Source: UBA1724 sp963621575
Lineage (GTDB): Bacteria > Verrucomicrobiota > Lentisphaeria > Oligosphaerales > Oligosphaeraceae
Length of the DNA stretch: 64,000 nt
Direction: 5' to 3'
Assembly (NCBI GenBank): GCA_963621575.1
Contig: CAVFEH010000002.1
Location: 62,001-126,000, forward strand
Shown: one piece after another, positions 16,420-24,714 of the stretch
Layout of the letters: each line of letters opens with the position of its first letter
Numbering within the stretch: position 1 is the stretch's first letter
Notes under the pieces: generated by a model
What the model saw: only the letters and a program-made list of their open reading frames with translations
The model's database searches: none
What the model was told of the DNA's origin: nothing
Translations under genes and position numbers: made by a program

Positions 16420-18294
16420 ATGAACTCCAAATATTTCTTCCTGACTTTTTTCACGCTCCTGGCGCTGGCATCCCTTTCTGTGAATCTTTCCGCGGGCACC
16501 GTGACGGCGGCGAAGGTGACAGCCGCCTTGGACTCCCCGTCGGGAGTGGTTTTCGGACAAGGCACGGGTGCCAGCGTGGTGTCCTCGTATTCCTCCTCCA
16601 ACATTGGCAATTCCGAGGAGACGGCATCGGGCAAGGTGATGCCCGTCGCGGGAAGCACCTTCCTGCAGATGGATGGTTCCAGCAGTGCCAAGGCGAAGGG
16701 GCGTGCCGGACGCGTGCTCTCCAGCTTTTCCCTGACGGTCCAGGGGGCGGGCACCCTTTCCTTCCAGCAGCGTGTGAACACCTACGGTCAAAACGACGAC
16801 TGTCTGATTGTCTACGAGGATGACGTGGATGACACACTTTGGGAGCAGGGCGGAGACTATTGGGCAAAAGTCTATGTGGACGAAGACAAGGTGAAGTGGT
16901 TCGACATCAACGTAGATGGCTTCTTCAACGAGGAGTCCGTCTCCCTCTCTACCAGGAAATACAAACACACCCTCACCTTCGCCCTGCTGGCACCGGATGC
17001 TTCCGACCCGTATTCCTACGATCCCCCAGACAAGGAGACCCAAAGCGAATACGAGCTCCTCTACAAGGCGTGGCTGGACGCCTTTGTCTGGGAGCCCGAC
17101 GAAAATGCGGCTCTCTGCCAATTCCTGCCGGGGAGCGGCACCTCCTTCGGCGCCAACGGAATCCAGGTCTTCCTGAACTCCGACTACGTGGACGAGGACG
17201 ACCAACAGATTTTCACCTTCCGCTATACCCTGGACGGGAAGGTGCCCTCCGCCTCCTCCCCCCTCTACGACAACCAAGACGGCATTTTCATCCAAAAGAG
17301 CTGCACTCTTCGGGTGGCGGTCTACGAAGGCGGCACCCTTGTACGCAGCGACCTCTCCGCCGACTACATCCTGCGTGACGCCCCGCAGGCGCCTACAGCC
17401 CTTTTATCCCAAGGATTGCCCTTCCTTGGCACCGCCACGGCCTCCTTCTCCGCAGTCTCCGACGCCCCCACGCTGGCATTCCACCACACCACCGATGGCA
17501 GCGAGCCTGGACCGGACTCCCCGGTTGGCGGAAGCTGTGTCTTGTCCGGAGAGTGCACGCTGAAGGTGCGTGCCTGCGACGAGGGCACCTGGGGACCGAC
17601 GGCGGTCTTCCCCGTGAAGCGTGCGAAGTCGCCTGTGGCGGCCATTCTAGCGGACGGGGAGGAATCCGGAAATGGCGTCTTTGTCGAGAAAGCCGTGCTG
17701 TCCCTTTCCTCGGGCACGGTGGGTGACATCTACTGCCGTCTGAATGGCGGGGAGGAGCAGGTCTACGCCGCCCCTCTGGAGTTCACCGCGGACACCACGA
17801 TAGAGTTCCTTTTCCATCCCCCAAATACGGACAGCGCCTTTGAAAATGGCTCCACCTTATACTTGGAGAGCGCGGGCTCCACGGCAAAACTGCGGAAGGC
17901 CCAGCTGGATGACGGGGCGTGGCTTGCCTCCCAGTTGACAGAACGTGGCTGGAATCTCCTGGCGGTCACGCGGGGGCTTCCCCCTGCCACGGAGCGCGAC
18001 CTGGCCCAGTGGCTGAAGCCCTACGGCTACCATGCAGACGGCAGGCAATACGCCCAGGTTTCCCGGATGAAACAGGGGAACTCCTACTGGGTGTACCTGT
18101 CCAATGGTGCCCTTCCCGCCGGCAAACCGGAGTCCATCTACAGTGTGAATATGGAGGGTGACTCCGGCAGCGCTGACACCGCAGGCGGCGTCTGGCGCCT
18201 GGTCCTGAAGAATGCCCTCTACTACTTCGACGGCGGCGTCTTCCGGAAGACGGCTTTCCCGGAGAACGACCTCCCTGGCTGGACCCGGGACTAA
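16420..18294 (+). CDS. Secreted repeat protein with chitobiase-C-like (FN3-associated) domains, 624 residues
   Basis: A signal peptide (YFFLTFFTLLALASLSVNLSAG) starts the protein. Residues of about 25-250 look like a beta-sandwich: a GVVFGQGTGAS start, a LTVQGAGTLSFQQRV strand and an acidic DEDKVKWFDINVDGFF stretch with possible Ca2+ ligands. Then come two or three modules of the chitobiase/beta-hexosaminidase C-terminal type: RYTLDGKVPSASSPLYDN near 265, HHTTDGSEPGPDSPV near 352 and a weaker one near 436. Each has the YTTDGS-P pattern. The last 120 residues (GWNLLAVTRGLPP, GNSYWVYLSNG) resemble the tail domain of large exported PVC proteins. No catalytic site is seen, so it is probably a surface or adhesion protein. 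It opens the redox-related gene cluster; the ATG lacks a Shine-Dalgarno sequence. Confidence 0.7.
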   Translation: MNSKYFFLTFFTLLALASLSVNLSAGTVTAAKVTAALDSPSGVVFGQGTGASVVSSYSSSNIGNSEETASGKVMPVAGSTFLQMDGSSSAKAKGRAGRVLSSFSLTVQGAGTLSFQQRVNTYGQNDDCLIVYEDDVDDTLWEQGGDYWAKVYVDEDKVKWFDINVDGFFNEESVSLSTRKYKHTLTFALLAPDASDPYSYDPPDKETQSEYELLYKAWLDAFVWEPDENAALCQFLPGSGTSFGANGIQVFLNSDYVDEDDQQIFTFRYTLDGKVPSASSPLYDNQDGIFIQKSCTLRVAVYEGGTLVRSDLSADYILRDAPQAPTALLSQGLPFLGTATASFSAVSDAPTLAFHHTTDGSEPGPDSPVGGSCVLSGECTLKVRACDEGTWGPTAVFPVKRAKSPVAAILADGEESGNGVFVEKAVLSLSSGTVGDIYCRLNGGEEQVYAAPLEFTADTTIEFLFHPPNTDSAFENGSTLYLESAGSTAKLRKAQLDDGAWLASQLTERGWNLLAVTRGLPPATERDLAQWLKPYGYHADGRQYAQVSRMKQGNSYWVYLSNGALPAGKPESIYSVNMEGDSGSADTAGGVWRLVLKNALYYFDGGVFRKTAFPENDLPGWTRD

Positions 18295-18372
18295 CCCCCC
18301 TTCCCCGCCCTTTTCCCCCTTCCTCCCCGGCGTCTCCGCCAGGCGCCGGGATTCCTGCGCATAATACCACAA

Positions 18373-18390
18373 GGCCGCCTTCGGGCGGCC
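18373..18390 (+). other. Very stable TTCG-loop hairpin just before the giant thioredoxin-domain gene
   Basis: GGCCGCC (18373-18379) and GGCGGCC (18384-18390) form a perfect 7-bp stem closed by a TTCG tetraloop. It lies 19 bases before the ATG at 18410. No T-tract follows, so it is not a standard terminator. It may stabilise the mRNA 5' or 3' end, tune expression between the two flanking genes, or hinder ribosome entry. Confidence 0.6.
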
Positions 18391-18409
18391 ACATATCTTC
18401 CGCCCCCCC

Positions 18410-21400
18410 ATGAAGCGCGACACACGGCATCTCCTTCTCCTTCTCGCCCTCTGGCTGTTCTCCTGCGCGGCGCTGCAAGCCGCCGACAGCGTCTACCGCT
18501 GGTATACAAATGCCAACGAACTCCGGGAAGCAATCCGCGCAACAGGAGGACGGCCGGTGCTCGTTTTTTTCGGAAAGAGCACCTGCAGCGTATGTGACAA
18601 AGTCTGGTCTTTGCAGAGCTACCTGCAGCCGGAAAGCGAGGAATTCCTCGCCTACATGGAAAGCAACCAGATCCTGGGCCTGAAAATCAAGGACACCGCC
18701 GTTTTCAATTCCTCCTGGAGTCATTTGAAATCCCTGAACTGGTCCAGCACAGAGGACTCCGTCTTCGGAGGGGGGGAGAAAGTGCAAAATTCCCCCTACC
18801 TGGGCTTCGTGCGAATCGATCCCGAAAGCACCAGGACCGGCGCACTGTCCCCCACCAAGGAAATTCTCAACTCCTTTGGCACGGCGTCCCCGAAAATGGA
18901 GAAGATCACCCGCTCGAACGCCCTTGCCTGGCTCACGAAGCTCCAGAAAACCACGGCATTCCTGAAGATCTATTCCCCCGACCAGGTCCCCGACACGGGG
19001 GGCGACGGAGAGGACAGCGGGGAAACCGGTGGGGAAACCGGCGGAGAGACTGGGGGCGACGATTCTGGGGTGGGCAGCATGCCATTCCACTGGTACACGG
19101 ACATGACCGAGTTGCGCGCCGCACTCAAGGTCTACGACCGCCCGGTGCTCGTTTTTTTCGGAAAGAGCACCTGCAGCGTATGTGACAAAGTCTGGTCTTT
19201 GCAGAGCTACCTGCAGCCGGAAAGCGAGGAATTCCTCGCCTACATGGAAAGCAACCAGATCCTGGGCCTGAAAATCAAGGACACCGCCGTTTTCAATTCC
19301 TCCTGGAGTCATTTGAAATCCCTGAACTGGTCCAGCACAGAGGACTCCGTCTTTGGGGGGGGGGAGAAAGTGCAAAATTCCCCCTACCTGGGCTTCGTGC
19401 GAATCGACCCCGAAAGCACCAGAACCGGTGCGCTGTCCCCCGCCAAGGAGATTCTCACCGCCTTTGACACGGCGTCCCCGAAAATGGAGAAGATCACCCG
19501 CTCGAACGTCCTTGCCTGGCTCACGAAATTGATGTCCACGGAAGAATTCCAGAAGGCCTTTTCTCCTGCGGAGCCGGAGGGTGAGATATTGGAGTTTTGG
19601 GAGAAGGCATCGGATCTTGGGATATCGGGAGGCAATTACAATGGAAGCCAGGGTGTCGCGAAGCTGGAGTGTGCCTTTGATGCTGAGACAACGGAATTGA
19701 AATTCACCTTTGCCGCGAAGACGGGGAGGCGGTATGTCTTTTCCGTGACAGGCTCTTCCTCCACGGGGGCGCCCGATCTCTCCGCGCTTGTGGGGAATGC
19801 CGAAAATCTTTCCGCGGCAATCTATCCCCTAGGGAAGCCAAAGAATCCGGCATTAACGACGAGCGGCAGTGGCTTTGCTGTGTTGGACGAGGGCTTTTTC
19901 TTCGTGCCGGAGGAGGCCGGCAGTTACGTGCTGTGCTTGACCTTGGACAAGGCGCCCGGCGGTGACTTGCCCTTCGCCTTGCGATACCACTACTCCCCCT
20001 ACACAGGCAAGGCAGGCTCCGCAGACACCCCCCTCTGGACTTGGGACGAGGCCTATGTGGGCAAGTGGACCATGGACTACGACGGCGTATTGGACACTGA
20101 TGAAACGCGACCCTTCCTGCTTTATCTGGGCGCCGCTGCCTGGTGTCCCTGGTGCGTGACGACGGACCGCCTGGTCTTTGACAACGCCGCCTTCCAGAAT
20201 GCGGCAAAGGACTATCCGCTGGTCATGCTGGACAACCGCCGGCGCGGGGAGTCCACGGGCCCCAGCCTGCTTTACAGCCCCGAATACCGCAGTTACCTCC
20301 AGAGTGCGCTGGAGCAGACCGGCGGAGCTTCCTCCTCCGGGGATCTCGACGAGGCTATAGCGGCGAAGCTCTCCCGGAACCTTGAAATCCAGAAGGCACT
20401 CTGCCTTCCTGGGGAAACGAAGATCGGCTATCCCACGCTGTTGTTCTGCGAGACTGACGGCAAGGGCGGTGTGCGGGTCGTGGACCGTGCGGATCCCTCT
20501 GCGATTCCCGAGGGTGCGGACCTCTCGACATTCGCCCAAGAGCTGGTGGAATCCATGGCGATCCTCCTGGACGACAAGACGGAGGAGAAGGACAACCTCG
20601 CTTCCACAACCGAGGCGACTCTCTCCCTGGGCGGCGAGGACTTCGGAGAGGAAGCCCGAATCGGCGGCCTGGACACCGTCGACTGGCGGATTTTGGAGGC
20701 GGAGGAGTCCGCCAACTGGGCATTGCGGGTGGTGCCCGCAGAGAATGGGAGCGGCTACGAAGGCGCCGCTGTGCTTTCCCTGGCGCTTTACGACGAGGAT
20801 GGCGCCGCCTTGAAGCAAAGTGCCACGGGAAGCTGGAGTGAGGCTCCCGAATTGCTCTTCAACGTGGTGAAGGGCCAAAAGCTCCTGCTGAAGATCTCCG
20901 TGGATGGCGCCCAGGAGACGACAGCCCCCTATGTCTTGGAGGGCGAGACCTCCCTGCCTCCTTATGAAATCTCTTTTGAAAAAGCGGAGTGGGACATCAC
21001 TGGCAATCTGGACGGCACTGGCGAGATCACCCTCACCTGGAAGCAGCTCATCCCGAATGCCACGGAGACCGGAAAAGCGCGCCTTGTCCTGCCCGAAGGA
21101 GTCGCCTGCGACGAAGGCACCGACATCTCCTTTGGTGGAGCTGCGAGTGGCAAACTGGAGTTGAAACTCAGCGGACTGCAGCGTGGGCAGGAGGAATCCA
21201 CCGCCTGCGTGGATTCCAGGCTTTCCCTGGAGGCCCTGGAGAACTGCCGGGTGGTGAAACCCGGGGAGGCAGTCGTGAAGTACTACACTTTGCCTATCCT
21301 GAGCGGAGTGGCCCCTGGCGAGACCCTCTCCCTGGCCATGACCGAGAACCTCAAAGGGAGGAAAACACTGGAGATTCTTTCCGGCTGCGGAAAGGAGACC

Positions 21401-23449
21401 CTCTCTGTGGAGGTCATTGGCGCGCCCTCCTGGCTCACCGTCAGCGTGGAAGACGGCAAGCTGGTCTTGCAGGGGACGCCCACCAGCAGCGACGAAGTGA
21501 ACTTCACCATCACCCTGAGAACGGGCGGCAAGATCGGCGGAACCTACCCCGTGAAGATCCAGATCCAACCCCTGTCTGACCTGAATCCCGCCGCCGCCAC
21601 CACGGTTTCCTTCACCGGACGAGTCTACTCCTATACAAAAACGACAGACCCCGTCTACGACCGCACCCTGGCCGTGATGACGATCACACGCGATACCGAG
21701 GCCCACCAGATGCAGGTCGTCATCCGGGGCGAGCTCAATAAATCCTTCCTCCTGCCCGACTGGAGCTTGGATGATACAACGCCGAACAACGTCATTGTCG
21801 GAAACCAGGATGCTCCCAACACCATTGCCCTCGCCTTGACGCCTGCCGGCGTGGGCACCGGCGGCCTGAATTTGGACAGCGTCGAATACGGCATCCTCTT
21901 CTCTCCCGATGTGACGGCGACTACGGCGGAGGACTACCAGGGGCGCTTCCACGTAGCCCTGAACTTCGACGATCCCGCCACCGACTACCAGGGCTACGGC
22001 TTCCTGCAGTTCACCGTCAAGGAGGATGGCAGCGTGGCGCTCACTGGCGAGATGCCCAACGGGGCTGTGCTGGACGAGACGGCCTTGCAGCTTTGCAAGG
22101 CGGCGGACGCCACGGATGCCGCCCTGGACTTCCATCTGACCTTCGATGACGAAAGTGTCCTGAGCGGCGAGCTGACGCTCAACCGGAAGAGCGACCACGA
22201 GGAATCCGACACGAGGCTTTCCGGCTGCAACGGCGTGAAGTGGCACCAGAAGGGCTCTTCGGCGGCCTTCGCCTCACAGCCCTGCGGCGTTACCTTCGAT
22301 CCTGCCAAGGGCATCCTGGAGCAGCTGGTGGGCAGCGACCAGTACCTGACCCTGGACCTCTACGCATTTGGCAAGAGCGAAAATGTTTCCGAGATCAAAA
22401 ACCTTCCCGAGGGTGTGGTCAGCGGGCTGTTGCCCCTGGGAGTCACCCTGGAGGAAAAGAGCGCAAACAGCGGCGTCTTCCAGGCGACCGGGCGCGAGGG
22501 CTATGAACTCGTCCCCGGCCTTGGCCTGGCCCTGGAAATCACCTCCGACGGAATTCTGCAGGGCGGCTTCCACCTCTTCCAGGAGGACGGCACCACCCGC
22601 GAGGTCACCTTCCGGGGCATCTTCACGCCGGTTCCCGCCAGCTGCTGCGGCGCCGATCCCGACGCCATCGCATACGGCCGGATTGTGCTGGACGGCAAGA
22701 GCTGGCCGGTCATGGTGATGCCCAACCGGCCCGCCGACCTGGAGGATCTCCGCGCACTGGAATTGAAGCCAGTCGCCGGCGAAATGGTCAGCTGGTCGGA
22801 CAAGAAGGACGGCGAGTTGGGCATCCTTCTGGATGCCGCGGCGCAGAAGGTCCTGGCGTGCTCCTCGGACAATGCCTTCGCATTCGCCCCTGCTTCCGGG
22901 GCGTCGCTCTCCGCCGTCACCGGCAAGGGTGGATATGTGGCCGAGGGCGTGGCCTCCAAGAACGCCACCTTCCTGGAGCTGGCCGCCTCCCTGGAGGACA
23001 GCTCCTCCACGGGCGATGCGGCATCCGGGAAAGGCCGCTGGCTCCTCCTGGCGATGCCGTCCGGCTTCCAGAGCGCAGACGAATTTCCCAAAAGCGTCCG
23101 GTACCTCTTGAATGGCGACGGCAAGGGCTTCCACACCCCGACCGCCACCGAGAATCTGCCTTCCGCCGACGGCCAGGTCTTCTTCCTGCATCTGAAGCCG
23201 GGCGAGAGCATCACCCTGAAGGGGCTGCAATCCGCAGGAGAGAGCGCCACAGGCGAGGTCCCCGGCGTCTCCGGCTGCTTCCTGCTGGTGCCGGAGGACG
23301 ACGAGCGACTTGAAAGTGGCAATGCCTGGCACTGGGAGAGTGGCGAGGGCGACTTCCGTCCTGGCCTTCCCGGGACCGTGGACGGCATCCAGGGCTTCCG
23401 CCAGGGTGTCTGGCTCAAGGCGAAGAAGACATCTGGCGACGGCCAATAA
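18410..23449 (+). CDS. Giant exported protein with three thioredoxin-like domains (1679 residues)
   Basis: A hydrophobic signal (HLLLLLALWLFSCAALQA) leads the protein; the Cys inside could make it a lipoprotein, but the box is atypical. Domain A (about 28-190) has the active-site motif CSVC at 59-62 in FFGKSTCSVCDK. After a Gly/Glu/Thr linker (GGETGGETGG), domain B repeats A almost exactly, with CSVC at 255-258. Next comes a beta-rich pre-peptidase-C-like region (about 395-530). Domain C (about 545-740) carries CPWC at 579-582 in a YLGAAAWCPWC setting. The remaining 900 residues are beta-sandwich-like, including a putative Ig-type module (APSWLTVSVEDGKLVLQGTP). It is followed after 50 bases by a DUF1573 lipoprotein and then a DsbD-like protein, implying an extracytoplasmic disulfide role. 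Whether it is an oxidase, isomerase or reductase is unknown. Confidence 0.8.
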   Translation: MKRDTRHLLLLLALWLFSCAALQAADSVYRWYTNANELREAIRATGGRPVLVFFGKSTCSVCDKVWSLQSYLQPESEEFLAYMESNQILGLKIKDTAVFNSSWSHLKSLNWSSTEDSVFGGGEKVQNSPYLGFVRIDPESTRTGALSPTKEILNSFGTASPKMEKITRSNALAWLTKLQKTTAFLKIYSPDQVPDTGGDGEDSGETGGETGGETGGDDSGVGSMPFHWYTDMTELRAALKVYDRPVLVFFGKSTCSVCDKVWSLQSYLQPESEEFLAYMESNQILGLKIKDTAVFNSSWSHLKSLNWSSTEDSVFGGGEKVQNSPYLGFVRIDPESTRTGALSPAKEILTAFDTASPKMEKITRSNVLAWLTKLMSTEEFQKAFSPAEPEGEILEFWEKASDLGISGGNYNGSQGVAKLECAFDAETTELKFTFAAKTGRRYVFSVTGSSSTGAPDLSALVGNAENLSAAIYPLGKPKNPALTTSGSGFAVLDEGFFFVPEEAGSYVLCLTLDKAPGGDLPFALRYHYSPYTGKAGSADTPLWTWDEAYVGKWTMDYDGVLDTDETRPFLLYLGAAAWCPWCVTTDRLVFDNAAFQNAAKDYPLVMLDNRRRGESTGPSLLYSPEYRSYLQSALEQTGGASSSGDLDEAIAAKLSRNLEIQKALCLPGETKIGYPTLLFCETDGKGGVRVVDRADPSAIPEGADLSTFAQELVESMAILLDDKTEEKDNLASTTEATLSLGGEDFGEEARIGGLDTVDWRILEAEESANWALRVVPAENGSGYEGAAVLSLALYDEDGAALKQSATGSWSEAPELLFNVVKGQKLLLKISVDGAQETTAPYVLEGETSLPPYEISFEKAEWDITGNLDGTGEITLTWKQLIPNATETGKARLVLPEGVACDEGTDISFGGAASGKLELKLSGLQRGQEESTACVDSRLSLEALENCRVVKPGEAVVKYYTLPILSGVAPGETLSLAMTENLKGRKTLEILSGCGKETLSVEVIGAPSWLTVSVEDGKLVLQGTPTSSDEVNFTITLRTGGKIGGTYPVKIQIQPLSDLNPAAATTVSFTGRVYSYTKTTDPVYDRTLAVMTITRDTEAHQMQVVIRGELNKSFLLPDWSLDDTTPNNVIVGNQDAPNTIALALTPAGVGTGGLNLDSVEYGILFSPDVTATTAEDYQGRFHVALNFDDPATDYQGYGFLQFTVKEDGSVALTGEMPNGAVLDETALQLCKAADATDAALDFHLTFDDESVLSGELTLNRKSDHEESDTRLSGCNGVKWHQKGSSAAFASQPCGVTFDPAKGILEQLVGSDQYLTLDLYAFGKSENVSEIKNLPEGVVSGLLPLGVTLEEKSANSGVFQATGREGYELVPGLGLALEITSDGILQGGFHLFQEDGTTREVTFRGIFTPVPASCCGADPDAIAYGRIVLDGKSWPVMVMPNRPADLEDLRALELKPVAGEMVSWSDKKDGELGILLDAAAQKVLACSSDNAFAFAPASGASLSAVTGKGGYVAEGVASKNATFLELAASLEDSSSTGDAASGKGRWLLLAMPSGFQSADEFPKSVRYLLNGDGKGFHTPTATENLPSADGQVFFLHLKPGESITLKGLQSAGESATGEVPGVSGCFLLVPEDDERLESGNAWHWESGEGDFRPGLPGTVDGIQGFRQGVWLKAKKTSGDGQ
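18554..18939 (+). repeat. Tandem intragenic repeat, copy 1 (thioredoxin-like domain A)
   Basis: This 386-base segment recurs 588 bases downstream in the same frame. The first 212 bases (to 18765) are identical to copy 2; about 12 mismatches are spread over the rest, several of them silent, so identity is near 97 percent. The two copies encode the CSVC thioredoxin-like modules. Confidence 0.95.
19142..19527 (+). repeat. Tandem intragenic repeat, copy 2 (thioredoxin-like domain B)
   Basis: This is the second copy of the 386-base unit at 18554. Changes relative to copy 1 give S-P-A-K for S-P-T-K, TAF for NSF and V for A near the end of the domain; the redox motif and its surroundings are unchanged. 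The interval between copies encodes a Gly-Glu-Thr-rich linker and a divergent domain start. Confidence 0.95.
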
Positions 23450-23499
23450 TCGTCCCGCCGCAGCCCTCCCCCCTTTCCTGAAACCCCCTCCGTACGAAC

Positions 23500-24705
23500 A
23501 TGGCGCTTTTCCGCATTTCTTTCCTTTTCGCGGCCCTCGCTGCACTCTTGATTCTCCCCGGCTGCAAAAAGGGCGGCGATGACGCCGGGCAGACGTCTCC
23601 TGCGGAGAGTGTCGCGCAGTCCCAATCGGAGACCCTCGCCATCCTCTCGGAGGAATCGGAAAAGCCGCCGCTGGCGCTGAACTACGAGGGGACGTTGAAC
23701 ATGGGGAAGGTGTATTCCCAGGAGAAGGCCCACGGCATCTTCACCGTCACCAACGTCAGCCGGTTCCCCCAGACCATCCAGCGGGTCTTCCCCACCTGCA
23801 ACTGCATCGTCCTGGACGCGGACTACTCCGGCCGGGAACTGCAACCCGGGGAATCCCTGGAGATCGGCTTCACCATGGACGTCTCCACAGTGACCGCCGA
23901 CTCCTACGCGCGAAATATCCAGATTGACATCCAGGGAGCCAAATCCCTCACCGCACGGATCGGCGGCTATCTCCTTCCGCCGGCGTTCCTGGAGCCCGGC
24001 GATTCCGTGGAGCTAGGCGACCTGCGGAATCCCGTGGGGCCCTGGGAGGCCGTCTTTGAAATCCGCCGGAATCCGGAAATCCCCGAGCCCCTGGAATTGG
24101 GCGAACCACCGCAGGGCCGCTTCTGCAATGCGGAGCTGACGGTTTTGGAGCCCGGCGAGAGATACCGTCTGAAACTGACCTCGAAGGGTCCCCTGCCCTA
24201 CACGCGGGACTTCGCAATGCTCTACTACGTGCCCATTGTGCGCCCCGCCGCCGCGCGTCAGATCCAACTGACCCTGAACGCCCATGTCGGCGAGGAAGTC
24301 TACTTCGCCCCCAGCACCTGGAAAATCCAGGAGGACAAGCTCCGGGAGGCTGGCAGACTCACCGAGCGTTTTGCCTACGGCGAGGTGCCGGGTTTGCAGG
24401 AAGAGCGCAAGGCGGGGGATCCCGCCGCCAACCCCCGGAACATGATGCGTCTGAACCTGCTGAAGCAGAAAGACGCCATTCCGCTGCGCTTCGTCAAGCA
24501 GCATCACGACTGGGACGACCTCTTCGCCAACCTGGAGATCGAGGCGCCCGAGGGGGTGGTCCTGGAGAAGATCCGCCATCCCCAGGGCATTGAGCTGAAG
24601 ATCACCGTGACGCCGGACAGCTTCGGGGAGGACAAGCGGGAGCTGCGCATCCTCCCCCATCGCCAGGAAAACAAGGGCAGGCCCATCATCATCACCTTGG
24701 AATAG
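23500..24705 (+). CDS. DUF1573-containing lipoprotein (401 residues)
   Basis: MALFRISFLFAALAALLILPGCKKGGDD is a type II signal peptide with the lipobox LPGC, so the mature protein is lipid-anchored at about Cys22. Residues of about 60-150 contain the DUF1573 signature: a GKVYSQEKAHGIFTVTNVS strand pair, then QTIQRVFPTCNC, then a LQPGESLEIGFTMDVS segment. The domain is an immunoglobulin-like fold common in Bacteroidetes and PVC exported proteins. The Cys pair in TCNC is typical. Later parts are further beta-sandwich regions. The gene sits between the giant thioredoxin-domain protein and the DsbD-like membrane protein (9 bases before its start), so it may be a partner or substrate. No Shine-Dalgarno sequence is seen; the leader is pyrimidine-rich. 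Confidence 0.85.
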   Translation: MALFRISFLFAALAALLILPGCKKGGDDAGQTSPAESVAQSQSETLAILSEESEKPPLALNYEGTLNMGKVYSQEKAHGIFTVTNVSRFPQTIQRVFPTCNCIVLDADYSGRELQPGESLEIGFTMDVSTVTADSYARNIQIDIQGAKSLTARIGGYLLPPAFLEPGDSVELGDLRNPVGPWEAVFEIRRNPEIPEPLELGEPPQGRFCNAELTVLEPGERYRLKLTSKGPLPYTRDFAMLYYVPIVRPAAARQIQLTLNAHVGEEVYFAPSTWKIQEDKLREAGRLTERFAYGEVPGLQEERKAGDPAANPRNMMRLNLLKQKDAIPLRFVKQHHDWDDLFANLEIEAPEGVVLEKIRHPQGIELKITVTPDSFGEDKRELRILPHRQENKGRPIIITLE

Positions 24706-24714
24706 AAACCGGCC

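Noticed and set aside
19853..22246. Long minus-strand frame (797 codons) inside the giant thioredoxin-domain gene
   Set aside because: It lies fully within a plus-strand gene that has clear domains, and its product shows no signal, motif or ribosome-binding site.
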